Origin: Leminorella richardii
GTDB lineage: Bacteria; Pseudomonadota; Gammaproteobacteria; Enterobacterales; Enterobacteriaceae
Assembly (NCBI RefSeq): GCF_900478135.1
Contig: NZ_LS483470.1
Coordinates: 3,185,001 to 3,249,000 of the forward strand
Length of the DNA stretch: 64,000 nt
Reading direction: 5' to 3'
Below the pieces are notes generated by a model. That model did not search any database. It saw only the letters and a list, made by a program, of their open reading frames with translations, and had not been told where the DNA came from. The translations under genes were made by a program, and so were the position numbers. Positions 36,808 through 44,883 of the stretch are shown here, in pieces; within the stretch, counting starts at the first letter, position 1; each line of letters opens with the position of its first letter.

Positions 36808-37290
36808 TCAGAATGAAAAAGCAAAAGGCGGCGGCGCTCGGGCAAGGTTTTTACGGTAGGATTTGGACAGATAAAGGCAAAGAAGATCGCCAACAGGAGG
36901 GCTTTGAAAGACAAAAAATAATAGCCAGATAAGGGGTTGAACAATGACTAAAATAAGCGAAAGGTGAATCAGGATATGGCAGTAGCCGCAGGCGATGTCT
37001 TCCAGAAGAGACTGCCCACCGTGAGACATAGCCATGTCAGGGTGGGTACCGCCGTGTTTACCGTGCGCCTCCGACGTATCGGCAACGCTCACAGAAACGC
37101 CCTCCATAGGGGCGTTCATAGAAACGTGCTGGGCGGATTGATGGCATGCGGCCACCTGAGCCAATGACTTTGAAATCAGCGGCGCGATAAACAGCATAAG
37201 CATCGCGGCCAGCGCAATAAATGCCGCCGCTCTACTGCGGGGAAGACTCCTCAATGGCGCTGATCCTGATGGAGCTTTAAGTGTCGCCAA
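36808..37290 (-). CDS. DUF2946 small membrane protein, His/Met-rich (copper-associated)
   Basis: This roughly 160-residue protein has an N-terminal hydrophobic segment, a periplasmic His/Met/Asp-rich stretch (HGKHGGTHPDMAMSHGG) and the DUF2946 hallmark CGYCHILIHLSLI near residue 100. DUF2946 genes are often adjacent to OprC-type copper receptors and probably help copper handling. The start is uncertain: TTG at 37290 is the longest option, while TTG at 37254 has a better AGGA upstream. The gene lies 138 bases upstream of the receptor, same strand. Confidence 0.75.
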   Translation of the reverse strand: MATLKAPSGSAPLRSLPRSRAAAFIALAAMLMLFIAPLISKSLAQVAACHQSAQHVSMNAPMEGVSVSVADTSEAHGKHGGTHPDMAMSHGGQSLLEDIACGYCHILIHLSLILVIVQPLIWLLFFVFQSPPVGDLLCLYLSKSYRKNLARAPPPFAFSF

Positions 37291-37331
37291 AGTGTATCCA
37301 AGGATAAAAATGGTTACAATCGGTATTAACT

Positions 37332-37352
37332 GCGCTGATTCTCATTTATTAC
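37332..37352 (-). promoter_or_regulatory. Weak Fur-box-like sequence upstream of the DUF2946 gene
   Basis: The minus strand contains AATGAGAATCA, one base from the AATGATAATCA core of a Fur box, about 45-60 bases before the DUF2946 start. The rest of the 19-base site matches poorly, so this is only a suggestion. Confidence 0.3.
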
Positions 37353-37446
37353 ATGTTGAACTACCGCCTGAACTCTCAATGAATTCCCCTGTTTAATCAG
37401 GCGTTTTTGAGAGTGAGGCGGTCATAATAAAGAGGCTGGCAACCAC

Positions 37447-39543
37447 TTAAAAATTGACGCTCACTGAAACCCAGTAGTTGCGCCCCGGCATCACTTGACC
37501 GGTGGTCGACTGGGACGACGTAAAGTAGTCACCCGCGGTCGTTGTTCCGCTACCCACCTGATACACATAGGTTTTGGTGAAGTCTTTATCAAACAGGTTG
37601 TTCACTGCACCGTTTAGCGTCACGTCCTTAGAGATGCGGTATGAACCGCCCGCGTTAAATACGGTATAGGACTTAAAGTTTTCGCCCAAATTGTCGTAAA
37701 CCACTTTGTTTGCAGCGCTAAGGTTGCTGTAGTTTTGCGTGAAACGAGCCGTTTTGCCGCGATATTCCGCTTTCAGCCAGGTTGAGAACCTGTCGTTAAC
37801 ATTCCACTTCAGGTTAGCGTTAGCCATATGCTTTGGCGTACTGGTTAAGCGAGCGCCCTTATTATCACCGTCTTTCTGTTCGCTGTCGGTAAAGGTGTAA
37901 TTCAAGTTCAGCATCACGTCTTTGGTCCACAGCGGAATGCCTGTGGCAAATTCCAGCCCTTGCGTGGTGGCTTTACCCACGTTGGCGTAAGTGCTGGTAG
38001 TGCTGTCGATAGAATCGCTAACAATCTTATTTTTAAAGCGGTTGTAAAACACGGTTGCGTTAGCGCCAAATCCGCTGTCGTGCTCATAGTAGGCACCGAA
38101 CTCCGTGTTTACACTCTCTTCGGGATCCAGATCTGGGTTACCAATGGTGGTGATCGTTCCCTGCCCGGTTACGCCGCTTATCCCATTGTGCAGTTGAGCA
38201 AGAGACGGCGTTTTATAACCAGTGCTGACGCCGCCTTTAAAGGTCAGCTCATCAAGAGCGTCCCACACCAGATAGACTCGAGGGCTAACGTGCCCGCCAA
38301 AGGTTTCCTGATACTCATAGCGAGCGCCGTAGGTGAGCGCCAGTGAGTCCAGCAGTCTCCATTCGTCCTCACCGAACATTGACCAGGACTCCTGCTCAAA
38401 CTTGCTGCCGCCGTTTGCCAGAACGATGCCGTCCTTCATTTGGGCGTTCCAGTATTCCCCGCCGACCGTCACCAGATGGCTTTCACCCAGCGGCATCAGC
38501 AGGTTGGTATCGACAATGACGTTGGTATTTTTCAGCAGACGCTTGTCGCCCACCCTATCAGACCCTTTTGGCACCGATGATTTGGTAATCAGGCGGCCTT
38601 TATTTTCCGTTTCGTTATAGGACAGGGTTGAATTCCATGAGCCAAAAGAGAGCTGATTGCTACTCCCCAGCGTGGCTTTGCGGCGCTGGTAGCGCAGCGT
38701 GTCTTCATAGCCGCCGGAGGTGCCGAGGGTTCCCAACTGGCTGTCGCTGTTGTCATATTTTTGATTGGCAATTTCACCGTCCAGCCAGAGGGAGTTTTGT
38801 TCATTCCACTGCCATGTCAGCTTAGAGCCGAGATTGTAGTTATCTGACTTAACCGGGTTTGGCCCCCGATTGCTTAATTCCGCCCCGGTTGAAGAAGACT
38901 CAACGTGGGAAGCCTCACGGCGGAAAATAGTGCCGCGCAGCGTCAAGCCCAACTGGTCTTCAACCAGCGCACCGCCGGAATAGAAAGAAAACTTCGAACT
39001 GTCGCCGTAGGCAGTATCCTCTTGGAAAGTATGTTCAAGCGTCGCTGAGCCTGACCACTCTTTAGGCGCCTTCTTGGTAATGATGTTAACCACACCACCC
39101 ATGGCGTCAGAGCCGTAAAGCGTCGACATCGGGCCCCGAATGACTTCGATGCGCTCAATAGCCGATATGGGTGGCATAAAGCTGGTGTTCATTGCGCCAA
39201 AGCCGTTCGGCGTAACGTCGGAAGTCCCGTTTTGCCGGATACCATCGACCAAAATCAGAGTATAGCTGCTGGGCATACCGCGAATGCTGATGTCCATACC
39301 GCCTGTTTTCCCCGTCGTACTGCCAACGTCTACGCCTTCAACGTCGCTAAGCGCCTCAGCCAAGTCGGCATAATTGCGCTGGCTTAAATCTTCCTGACTC
39401 ACAATAGAGATACTGGCGGCTGCGTCTTTCAGCTTTTGCTCGTGCCCAGATGCGGTCACGACCATAACGCTACCGTCGTCGGCAGACATAGCGGGAATAG
39501 AGGCCATAGCGGCTAGCGTAAATACGGCGGTTTTCTTTAACAT
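37447..39543 (-). CDS. TonB-dependent siderophore receptor, CirA/IrgA-like
   Basis: The 698-residue protein starts MLKKTAVFTLAAMASIPAMSA, a clear signal peptide. A VMVVTASGHEQKLKDAAASI TonB-box/plug start, the plug motif ISAIERIEVIRGPMSTLYGSDAMGGVVNI and a barrel ending VSVSVNF follow. It resembles the CirA/IrgA/FepA group of catecholate or enterobactin-type receptors. The ATG at 39543 with GAGAGA upstream is preferred over a longer start that would add 17 residues before the signal peptide. A good Fur box lies about 100 bases upstream, so iron repression is likely. Confidence 0.87.
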   Translation of the reverse strand: MLKKTAVFTLAAMASIPAMSADDGSVMVVTASGHEQKLKDAAASISIVSQEDLSQRNYADLAEALSDVEGVDVGSTTGKTGGMDISIRGMPSSYTLILVDGIRQNGTSDVTPNGFGAMNTSFMPPISAIERIEVIRGPMSTLYGSDAMGGVVNIITKKAPKEWSGSATLEHTFQEDTAYGDSSKFSFYSGGALVEDQLGLTLRGTIFRREASHVESSSTGAELSNRGPNPVKSDNYNLGSKLTWQWNEQNSLWLDGEIANQKYDNSDSQLGTLGTSGGYEDTLRYQRRKATLGSSNQLSFGSWNSTLSYNETENKGRLITKSSVPKGSDRVGDKRLLKNTNVIVDTNLLMPLGESHLVTVGGEYWNAQMKDGIVLANGGSKFEQESWSMFGEDEWRLLDSLALTYGARYEYQETFGGHVSPRVYLVWDALDELTFKGGVSTGYKTPSLAQLHNGISGVTGQGTITTIGNPDLDPEESVNTEFGAYYEHDSGFGANATVFYNRFKNKIVSDSIDSTTSTYANVGKATTQGLEFATGIPLWTKDVMLNLNYTFTDSEQKDGDNKGARLTSTPKHMANANLKWNVNDRFSTWLKAEYRGKTARFTQNYSNLSAANKVVYDNLGENFKSYTVFNAGGSYRISKDVTLNGAVNNLFDKDFTKTYVYQVGSGTTTAGDYFTSSQSTTGQVMPGRNYWVSVSVNF

Positions 39544-39635
39544 TTTTATTCTCTCGCGGTGATTAAAAGGTTGCCCGTTAGAATCCATCGTCATAACCGC
39601 GCCTAATTATATATTCCGAAAATAATATGTAAATA

Positions 39636-39654
39636 GAAATCATTCGCATTATCA
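39636..39654 (-). promoter_or_regulatory. Fur box upstream of the CirA/IrgA-like receptor
   Basis: GAAATCATTCGCATTATCA (plus strand) matches the 19-bp Fur consensus at most positions and is a near palindrome around CATTCGCATTATC. It lies 93-111 bases upstream of the receptor start codon in an AT-rich promoter region. Confidence 0.7.
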
Positions 39655-39911
39655 TTTTTTAATCACCTATAAAATAAAGGGTTTTTATAAAGGTTGATGT
39701 ACTAGAGTAAGGGCGTTTAGAGAAAGTAGTCAGCTAGCGGCTTATGAACGATATTTAAAACACCAATTTTCTATCTCGTAAATAACATAACTATTTATCA
39801 TTAATACGTTGCTTAACCGTTTAAAGCGACGCAGTTAAAGCATGGAGAAAATCGCCAACGAACCTTCGCCTTGAGGATATTTTTAGCTTCTTCAGACAGT
39901 ATATTGCCCAC
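39655..39911. other. AT-rich spacer between the siderophore receptor and the second molybdoenzyme operon
   Basis: About 260 bases with no credible reading frame or clear structure apart from the flanking Fur box and the terminator at 39912-39939. Confidence 0.5.
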
Positions 39912-39939
39912 AAAAAGCCCGGCGTAACATACGCCGGGC
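39912..39939 (-). terminator. Terminator of the second molybdoenzyme operon
   Basis: A perfect 9-bp stem GCCCGGCGT / ACGCCGGGC with a 5-base loop is followed by five T on the minus strand, 57 bases after the dmsC-like stop. Confidence 0.88.
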
Positions 39940-39995
39940 AGACTCTTGCAGTACTGCCGTTCGGCTAGCCTAAAGCCAGTCAATATCAGCCTGTC

Positions 39996-40868
39996 TTATG
40001 ACGGAAGCTGTCCCATCACAGAGTGATAGAACTGGGCACGACCAATCATTTCACCTACAACGGCACACAGTACCACCAGCGCCGCCATCTTGCAGCCAAC
40101 CCCCCGATGGGAAAATACCATCAGCGCAGCAGCAGCCGGTACAATCAACCCCAGCACCAGCCGCACGTAGAACCACGGTGAAGATAGAGTCATCATTACA
40201 GCAGTACTCTGTTCTACAGATAGACCGTGCGTTTGGGCAAAGGCCGCTATCACGCCAACAATCATCAGGACGGCCACCAGCGCAAGCCCAGCAAACAGGC
40301 GGCTGGTACATCCGTTCTGATCCTTATCGGCTTGGCAGCCCACTGCACCTTGACTCACCAAGCTGAGGGCTAACGAACCTATGAACAGCGCAGAAAGAAG
40401 AAACGCAGCCGGTGTCTGCCATGAATCCCAGGGCAGGCGCCCCGGCAGCATATAGATACGGCTGGTCACAATCAGCGTCGCAATGCCGCACACTGCCAGA
40501 ATAATCCCAACCAGCCTGCGTGCTCCCCCAGAACTGTTAGCGGATGACTTCCACCACAGTCCGGCATAGATCAGCGCCAAGAAGCCGGTCACTGACAGCG
40601 CGACAATTTCCAAACTCAGCATTGAAGTCCCCAAGTGCCTTAACGACTTGTAGGATTCGAAAGGCTTACCAAGGTGAAACACTGAAAAGAAAACGCCCGC
40701 AGCAATCAGAACAACGATCAGCATCCCAATACGCCTGAAGCGGTTAAACCCAGCACCGTTAATCGTTGAAGGGCTGAGAATATCCGTCAGCGCTAGCATA
40801 CAGGCAATACCAACGGCCGCCTGACAGATAACCGTAAACAGGACTAACGGTAACTCAATAGAACTCAT
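39996..40868 (-). CDS. DmsC-like membrane anchor subunit (second complex)
   Basis: The 290-residue hydrophobic protein has about eight transmembrane segments and the DmsC family start SSIELPLVLFTVICQAAVG and FSVFHLGKP. It would take electrons from quinol and hand them to the four-cluster subunit encoded just upstream (14-base gap). Similarity to the first anchor (27306-28151) is limited to family motifs, so the two operons are not a recent duplication. Confidence 0.86.
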   Translation of the reverse strand: MSSIELPLVLFTVICQAAVGIACMLALTDILSPSTINGAGFNRFRRIGMLIVVLIAAGVFFSVFHLGKPFESYKSLRHLGTSMLSLEIVALSVTGFLALIYAGLWWKSSANSSGGARRLVGIILAVCGIATLIVTSRIYMLPGRLPWDSWQTPAAFLLSALFIGSLALSLVSQGAVGCQADKDQNGCTSRLFAGLALVAVLMIVGVIAAFAQTHGLSVEQSTAVMMTLSSPWFYVRLVLGLIVPAAAALMVFSHRGVGCKMAALVVLCAVVGEMIGRAQFYHSVMGQLPS

Positions 40869-40882
40869 GTTAATTTCTCCTG

Positions 40883-41428
40883 TCAGCTTTCAATGTTAGG
40901 GCTGATTCTGATAACGATCGAAGGATGGGTAACCTCTGCCTTCGGCAGCCCCTGGAACTCCTGAACGCCAACGTAGGTCGCCCTAAGCTCGTCCAGTTCT
41001 CCGGCCACCAAAGCGCCCGCAGGGCACGACTCTACACAGCGAGGCTTTTTCCCCTCCAGATAGCGGTCATAGCAGTAGTCACACTTGCTGGTTTTTCCTT
41101 CGTCAGGATCGAACTGAGGCGTGTTGTAAGGACAGGCCATCACGCACATTTTGCAGCCGATACAGTAGTCGTGGTTCTGCTTGACGATACCGTTATCGAG
41201 CTTCTCATAAGCGCCCGTCGGGCAGGCTTTGAGACAGGCTGGATCGGCGCAGTGGTTGCACGCCATAGAAAGAAAGCTTAGGGAGGCGGGTAGGTCTGTG
41301 CTGAACTCTCTGACGTGACGATAGCTCACGTTAGGCGAAGTCTTGTTGTGCAGCTTACAAGAAACAACACAGGTCTTACAGCCGTAACATTTGACCATAT
41401 CAATATAGAAACCGACTTGCTTTGCCAT
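40883..41428 (-). CDS. DmsB-like four-cluster ferredoxin subunit (second complex)
   Basis: The 181-residue protein has the four cysteine groups CYGCKTCVVSC, CNHCADPACLKAC, CIGCKMCVMAC and CDYC ... CVESC for four [4Fe-4S] clusters. The pattern and the C-terminal LPKAEVTHPSIVIR tail are DmsB-like. It is encoded 3 bases after the catalytic subunit gene. Confidence 0.92.
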   Translation of the reverse strand: MAKQVGFYIDMVKCYGCKTCVVSCKLHNKTSPNVSYRHVREFSTDLPASLSFLSMACNHCADPACLKACPTGAYEKLDNGIVKQNHDYCIGCKMCVMACPYNTPQFDPDEGKTSKCDYCYDRYLEGKKPRCVESCPAGALVAGELDELRATYVGVQEFQGLPKAEVTHPSIVIRISPNIES

Positions 41429-41431
41429 CTG

Positions 41432-43795
41432 TTATGCCTCCTTCTTGACGTCTACGAGCGTGTTGTTACAGGCATGTCCACCGCTGAGCCTTTCCAGAAA
41501 ATCGCTCGTTACGTGGCTACTGCTTCCTCCCAGCTGTTCCCACCAGCCGTTTTCCAGGGCAACGATGCCCTTCTTAATATGCGGCTTAACAATGGCAACA
41601 CAGCGGTGCTCGCCGCGGTCGTTATAGGCAATGACCCTTTCGCCGTCCTCAATGCCTCTCTCTCTAGCGTCTTCAGGATGCATCAACACTCTGGCATTAA
41701 CGCCATAGGTTTCACACATCCACGGCAGCGCCGAGAAAGAGGAGTGAATACCGCGATGCAGCTTTCTCTGAACCGCCATAAGAGGGTATTTCTTTGCCAT
41801 TTCAGGCGAGCCTTTCACGGACTCGTTCGGGCGAATATAGGCGACAACCGGAGACATATTTTTGGCCTTCCAAGAGGGCATAAACAGTTCGGCTTTTTTG
41901 GTTTTAGTCTTGAATACGCCGTCTGGATACGGAATAAACGGCGTAGGCACGGTGCGTACCGGCCCTTCTTTCAGCTGCTCAAGGGTAACCCCGGTTCCAG
42001 CCAGACACACTTCAATCAACTCTTCAGGGGTCTTATCGAACTCCTCGCCGAACCCCATGCGCTTGGCTAACTCGGTAAATATCGCCAAGTCAGACATCGC
42101 CTCTCCGGGCGGCTCAACCGCTTTTTCCATAAGCTGTACGAATCGGTTACGGTGGTTTGCTAGCAAGTTTGTCTCTTCAAAGACGGTCGTGCAGGGAAGC
42201 ACCAGATCGGCATACAGCGCAGTTGAAGTCATCAGGTTCTCGACAACGACCACGAACGGGATCTTTTTAAAGGCTTCTTTTACCCCGTTGGTATTTGGAA
42301 ACTGAGTAATAAAGTTATTGGTTAAAGACCACAGGAAACCGATTTTGGTTGGGTTGTCGTGCAGGATATAGTCAGCAAACCTCGGTGCGGGAATAATATC
42401 AAGCTTAGGCGTCGGTGATACTGGAACCGGATCGTTAACCTTGATGCTGTTAGCCATACCGCCCGCGTCACATATCCCAGTCCCTGCTTTACCGATATTT
42501 CCGGTAAAGACAGCCAGATAAATGTGCGCCGCAACGGCATAGGAGCCGTATTCCGTACGCTGGAATCCACCCATGTTCTGAATAATCATGGCCGGGCGCC
42601 TTGAGGAGTATTCTCTGGCCAACCGGAGTACTGTACCGGCAGGGACATCCGTTTCCTGCTCGACCTTTTCAATAGTCCAAGGCTTCGCCTCGCTGTAGAC
42701 CATATCGAATACCGTGTGGTATTCCGACTCAATGTCCAGCCCGACGGTAGACAGCGCGGGAACAGCGCCCGGTGCATCGTGACGAACAAGAGTTTTACTT
42801 TGCGTATCAAAGACCAGATATCCAGTCTCATCGCCCTCAAGCTTAACCTGATCGCCCGTCGCTTTACTTACTAGGAACGGCAGGCTGCTGTGCTGCAGCA
42901 TAAAGTCGAGGTCATAGCGCTTCTCTTCGATAATGATTTTTAGCATACCGAGTGCCAGCGCGGTGTCGGTTCCCGGTAGAATAGGCACCCACTCGTGGGA
43001 CTTGGCTGCCGTCTCGCTAAAGCGCGGATCGATAACGATCATTCTTGCGCCACGGTCCAGCGCCTTTTGGTACCAGCTCAGGTAAGAGCCCATGGTGACA
43101 GCAGGGTTGGTTCCCCACACTAAAATGTACTGGCTGTCTTCAATGGTATCGCGCGTGTCTTCAAAGCGCGTACCGAACATGGGTACCATTGTGCCGGAAA
43201 CGGCCTGGCAGCAAAGTGAGCCGACAATAGGCGTACTTCCCCCCAGTTTGGAGAAGAAGGCGTTTGCTATCGGGTTCGTCAGGCTGGCAAAGCTGCCTGA
43301 GCCTCCACGATATGCCAATCCTTTATTTCCCAGCTCTTTTTTGGTGGTATTAATCTTTTCAATAATAAGGTTAAAGGCTTCGTCCCAGCTGATTTCCTTG
43401 AACTTACCTTCACCCTTTTCGCCGGTTCTTAACATCGGTTTTTTCAAACGATCCGGATGGTTAACCCACTGCACTCGGCTCAGTCCCCTAGCACAGCCCT
43501 TCGTCGGCTCGCAGGCGCTGGTATCGATATTCACTAGCTTTCCGTCCACTACATAGGCCGTCAAGTTGTGGTGCAGACACTCCATCGCACAGCTGGAACT
43601 GAAAGTCTTAGCCTTGGAAAGGTCAATATAGCCGGGATCCGCAGGATCGGCCGCGTGAACCATACCGCTCTCGGTCAGCGATACACCGCCAACGCCTACC
43701 GTTGCTAGCCCTGCTGCCGTTCCCGATACTTTAATAAATCTACGGCGAGAAAGCTCAACACCGCCTTTTTCTGTTTTGTCTGTCTTATTGCTCAT
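41432..43795 (-). CDS. DmsA-like Tat-exported molybdopterin oxidoreductase (second complex), atypical FS0 motif
   Basis: The 787-residue protein has a twin-arginine signal (SRRRFIK, residues 16-22) and the molybdopterin-binding domains of the DMSO reductase superfamily. The N-terminal iron-sulfur motif is unusual: C69 and C73 are present and C101 is in the last position, but the third ligand position reads LHHN (residues 74-77), with no Cys. An extra Cys (C95) lies just before the last one. The segment GSLCCQAVSGT (about 187-197) is the expected region of the Mo ligand. No chaperone gene is adjacent. The substrate is not identifiable. Confidence 0.88.
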   Translation of the reverse strand: MSNKTDKTEKGGVELSRRRFIKVSGTAAGLATVGVGGVSLTESGMVHAADPADPGYIDLSKAKTFSSSCAMECLHHNLTAYVVDGKLVNIDTSACEPTKGCARGLSRVQWVNHPDRLKKPMLRTGEKGEGKFKEISWDEAFNLIIEKINTTKKELGNKGLAYRGGSGSFASLTNPIANAFFSKLGGSTPIVGSLCCQAVSGTMVPMFGTRFEDTRDTIEDSQYILVWGTNPAVTMGSYLSWYQKALDRGARMIVIDPRFSETAAKSHEWVPILPGTDTALALGMLKIIIEEKRYDLDFMLQHSSLPFLVSKATGDQVKLEGDETGYLVFDTQSKTLVRHDAPGAVPALSTVGLDIESEYHTVFDMVYSEAKPWTIEKVEQETDVPAGTVLRLAREYSSRRPAMIIQNMGGFQRTEYGSYAVAAHIYLAVFTGNIGKAGTGICDAGGMANSIKVNDPVPVSPTPKLDIIPAPRFADYILHDNPTKIGFLWSLTNNFITQFPNTNGVKEAFKKIPFVVVVENLMTSTALYADLVLPCTTVFEETNLLANHRNRFVQLMEKAVEPPGEAMSDLAIFTELAKRMGFGEEFDKTPEELIEVCLAGTGVTLEQLKEGPVRTVPTPFIPYPDGVFKTKTKKAELFMPSWKAKNMSPVVAYIRPNESVKGSPEMAKKYPLMAVQRKLHRGIHSSFSALPWMCETYGVNARVLMHPEDARERGIEDGERVIAYNDRGEHRCVAIVKPHIKKGIVALENGWWEQLGGSSSHVTSDFLERLSGGHACNNTLVDVKKEA

Positions 43796-44736
43796 ATTAC
43801 CCTCTAGAAAATAACGAAAATGAAAAGATAACCTTCGTTAAACACTCCTTGATTTACTCTGAAAAAGTAGACTTTTTAACTAACAGCCTTATTCACCTTT
43901 AATTGTCGTCGACGTTTTCACGCGACGATCTCTCGACATTTTTTCAGCGTAAAAATGACTACACCCCCAAGAAATCCATTCAATAGGGATATAACGCTAC
44001 TCAGTAATTTGACATAAATGAAAAGTATCAATAACAAAATGACTATCCTTTCATAGAATCAAGTCCATTTTAAAACACCGCAGTTAATCAACCTGCTACG
44101 TTTAAAAGAAAAGATATAATTTAATGGATATAAATCCTTATCGCAGATCAAAAAGCACCAAGTTTAAATAAAAAATCCAACATTATCATATAAATAGAAA
44201 ATTAAAAAAGGGTAAATTTATCGCTATAAATCCGAATTACAAATAACTTCACCACAGCTATAATTCACAATGTTTACTTTATTTGAATAGGGTGAAACTA
44301 ATAAGTTAGATATTCAATTTACTTATCAAAATAATAATTATCCATTTCATTAAAATAAAAAATCATTAAAAATAGTCAAAGGAATTATCATTTAGGTATT
44401 TAAACCAAGCACACTCTATATTCATAAATAGGTAAATAGCGTCTTTCGAGATTTATTGGACAATAAATATACAATATTTCGGGTATAGTGGCGCATAGTT
44501 AAAGAAGGGGGATTTTGCATAATTAGGCGTACTAGTACGATATTTTATATTTAAGACAAAGAGATATCAGGAACCTAAATGAGAGGATTCGCGATAAGTT
44601 TAGCGCCTTCGTAGGCGCAGTTTGCCTACGAAAACGATTCAGGCAGCTGTCGCGACATTCATTAACGCCTATATCTGATGTTAATACAGAAAAATGGCGA
44701 ATATCTGAGTGTAGATAGCGGTGCCACCCAGACCAG
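43796..44736. other. Long AT-rich non-coding region with palindromes
   Basis: No credible gene is visible in this stretch, the longest gene-free interval in the window. It contains a perfect 8+2+8 inverted repeat (ATTTATTG/CAATAAAT, 44451-44468), a perfect 12-bp palindrome CGTACTAGTACG (44528-44539) and a pair of mutually exclusive hairpins at 44603-44632. It must hold the promoter of the second molybdoenzyme operon. A half FNR site (TTGAT, near 43849) is the only hint of anaerobic control. Confidence 0.6.
44603..44632. repeat. Overlapping alternative hairpins
   Basis: Stem A pairs GCGCCT (44603-44608) with AGGCGC (44613-44618). Stem B pairs TTCGTAGGC (44608-44616) with GCCTACGAA (44624-44632). 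They share bases and cannot form together. No T-run follows on either strand. Confidence 0.5.
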
Positions 44737-44786
44737 AATTGTGCCGCAAGAATCGGAGTTTTAAATAGTACACTTCACCCTATTGT
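44737..44786 (+). promoter_or_regulatory. Ada-box promoter of the PLP decarboxylase gene
   Basis: AAT-N6-GCAA (44737-44749), the textbook Ada-binding arrangement, is followed by a TATTGT -10 element at 44781-44786, exactly 35 bases after the start of GCAA. A 14-base stretch GCAAGAATCGGAGT (44746-44759) recurs identically in front of ada at 46516-46529, with the same 35-base distance to its -10. Confidence 0.65.
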
Positions 44787-44883
44787 AGAGCCTGATATAT
44801 CGAATGTTTCTTCGAATTGACATCATCATGAAATTCGAGAAGTTTTCACTAACATCATAATTTCTATGTAAAAGAGAGATAAA

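Noticed and set aside
43847..43862. Possible FNR site (TTGAT-N4-...) upstream of the second molybdoenzyme operon.
   Set aside because: Only one half-site matches TTGAT-N4-ATCAA; the other half is poor.
44648..44657. TGTCGCGACA palindrome considered as a LexA box.
   Set aside because: It lacks the CTGT-N8-ACAG spacing of an SOS box.
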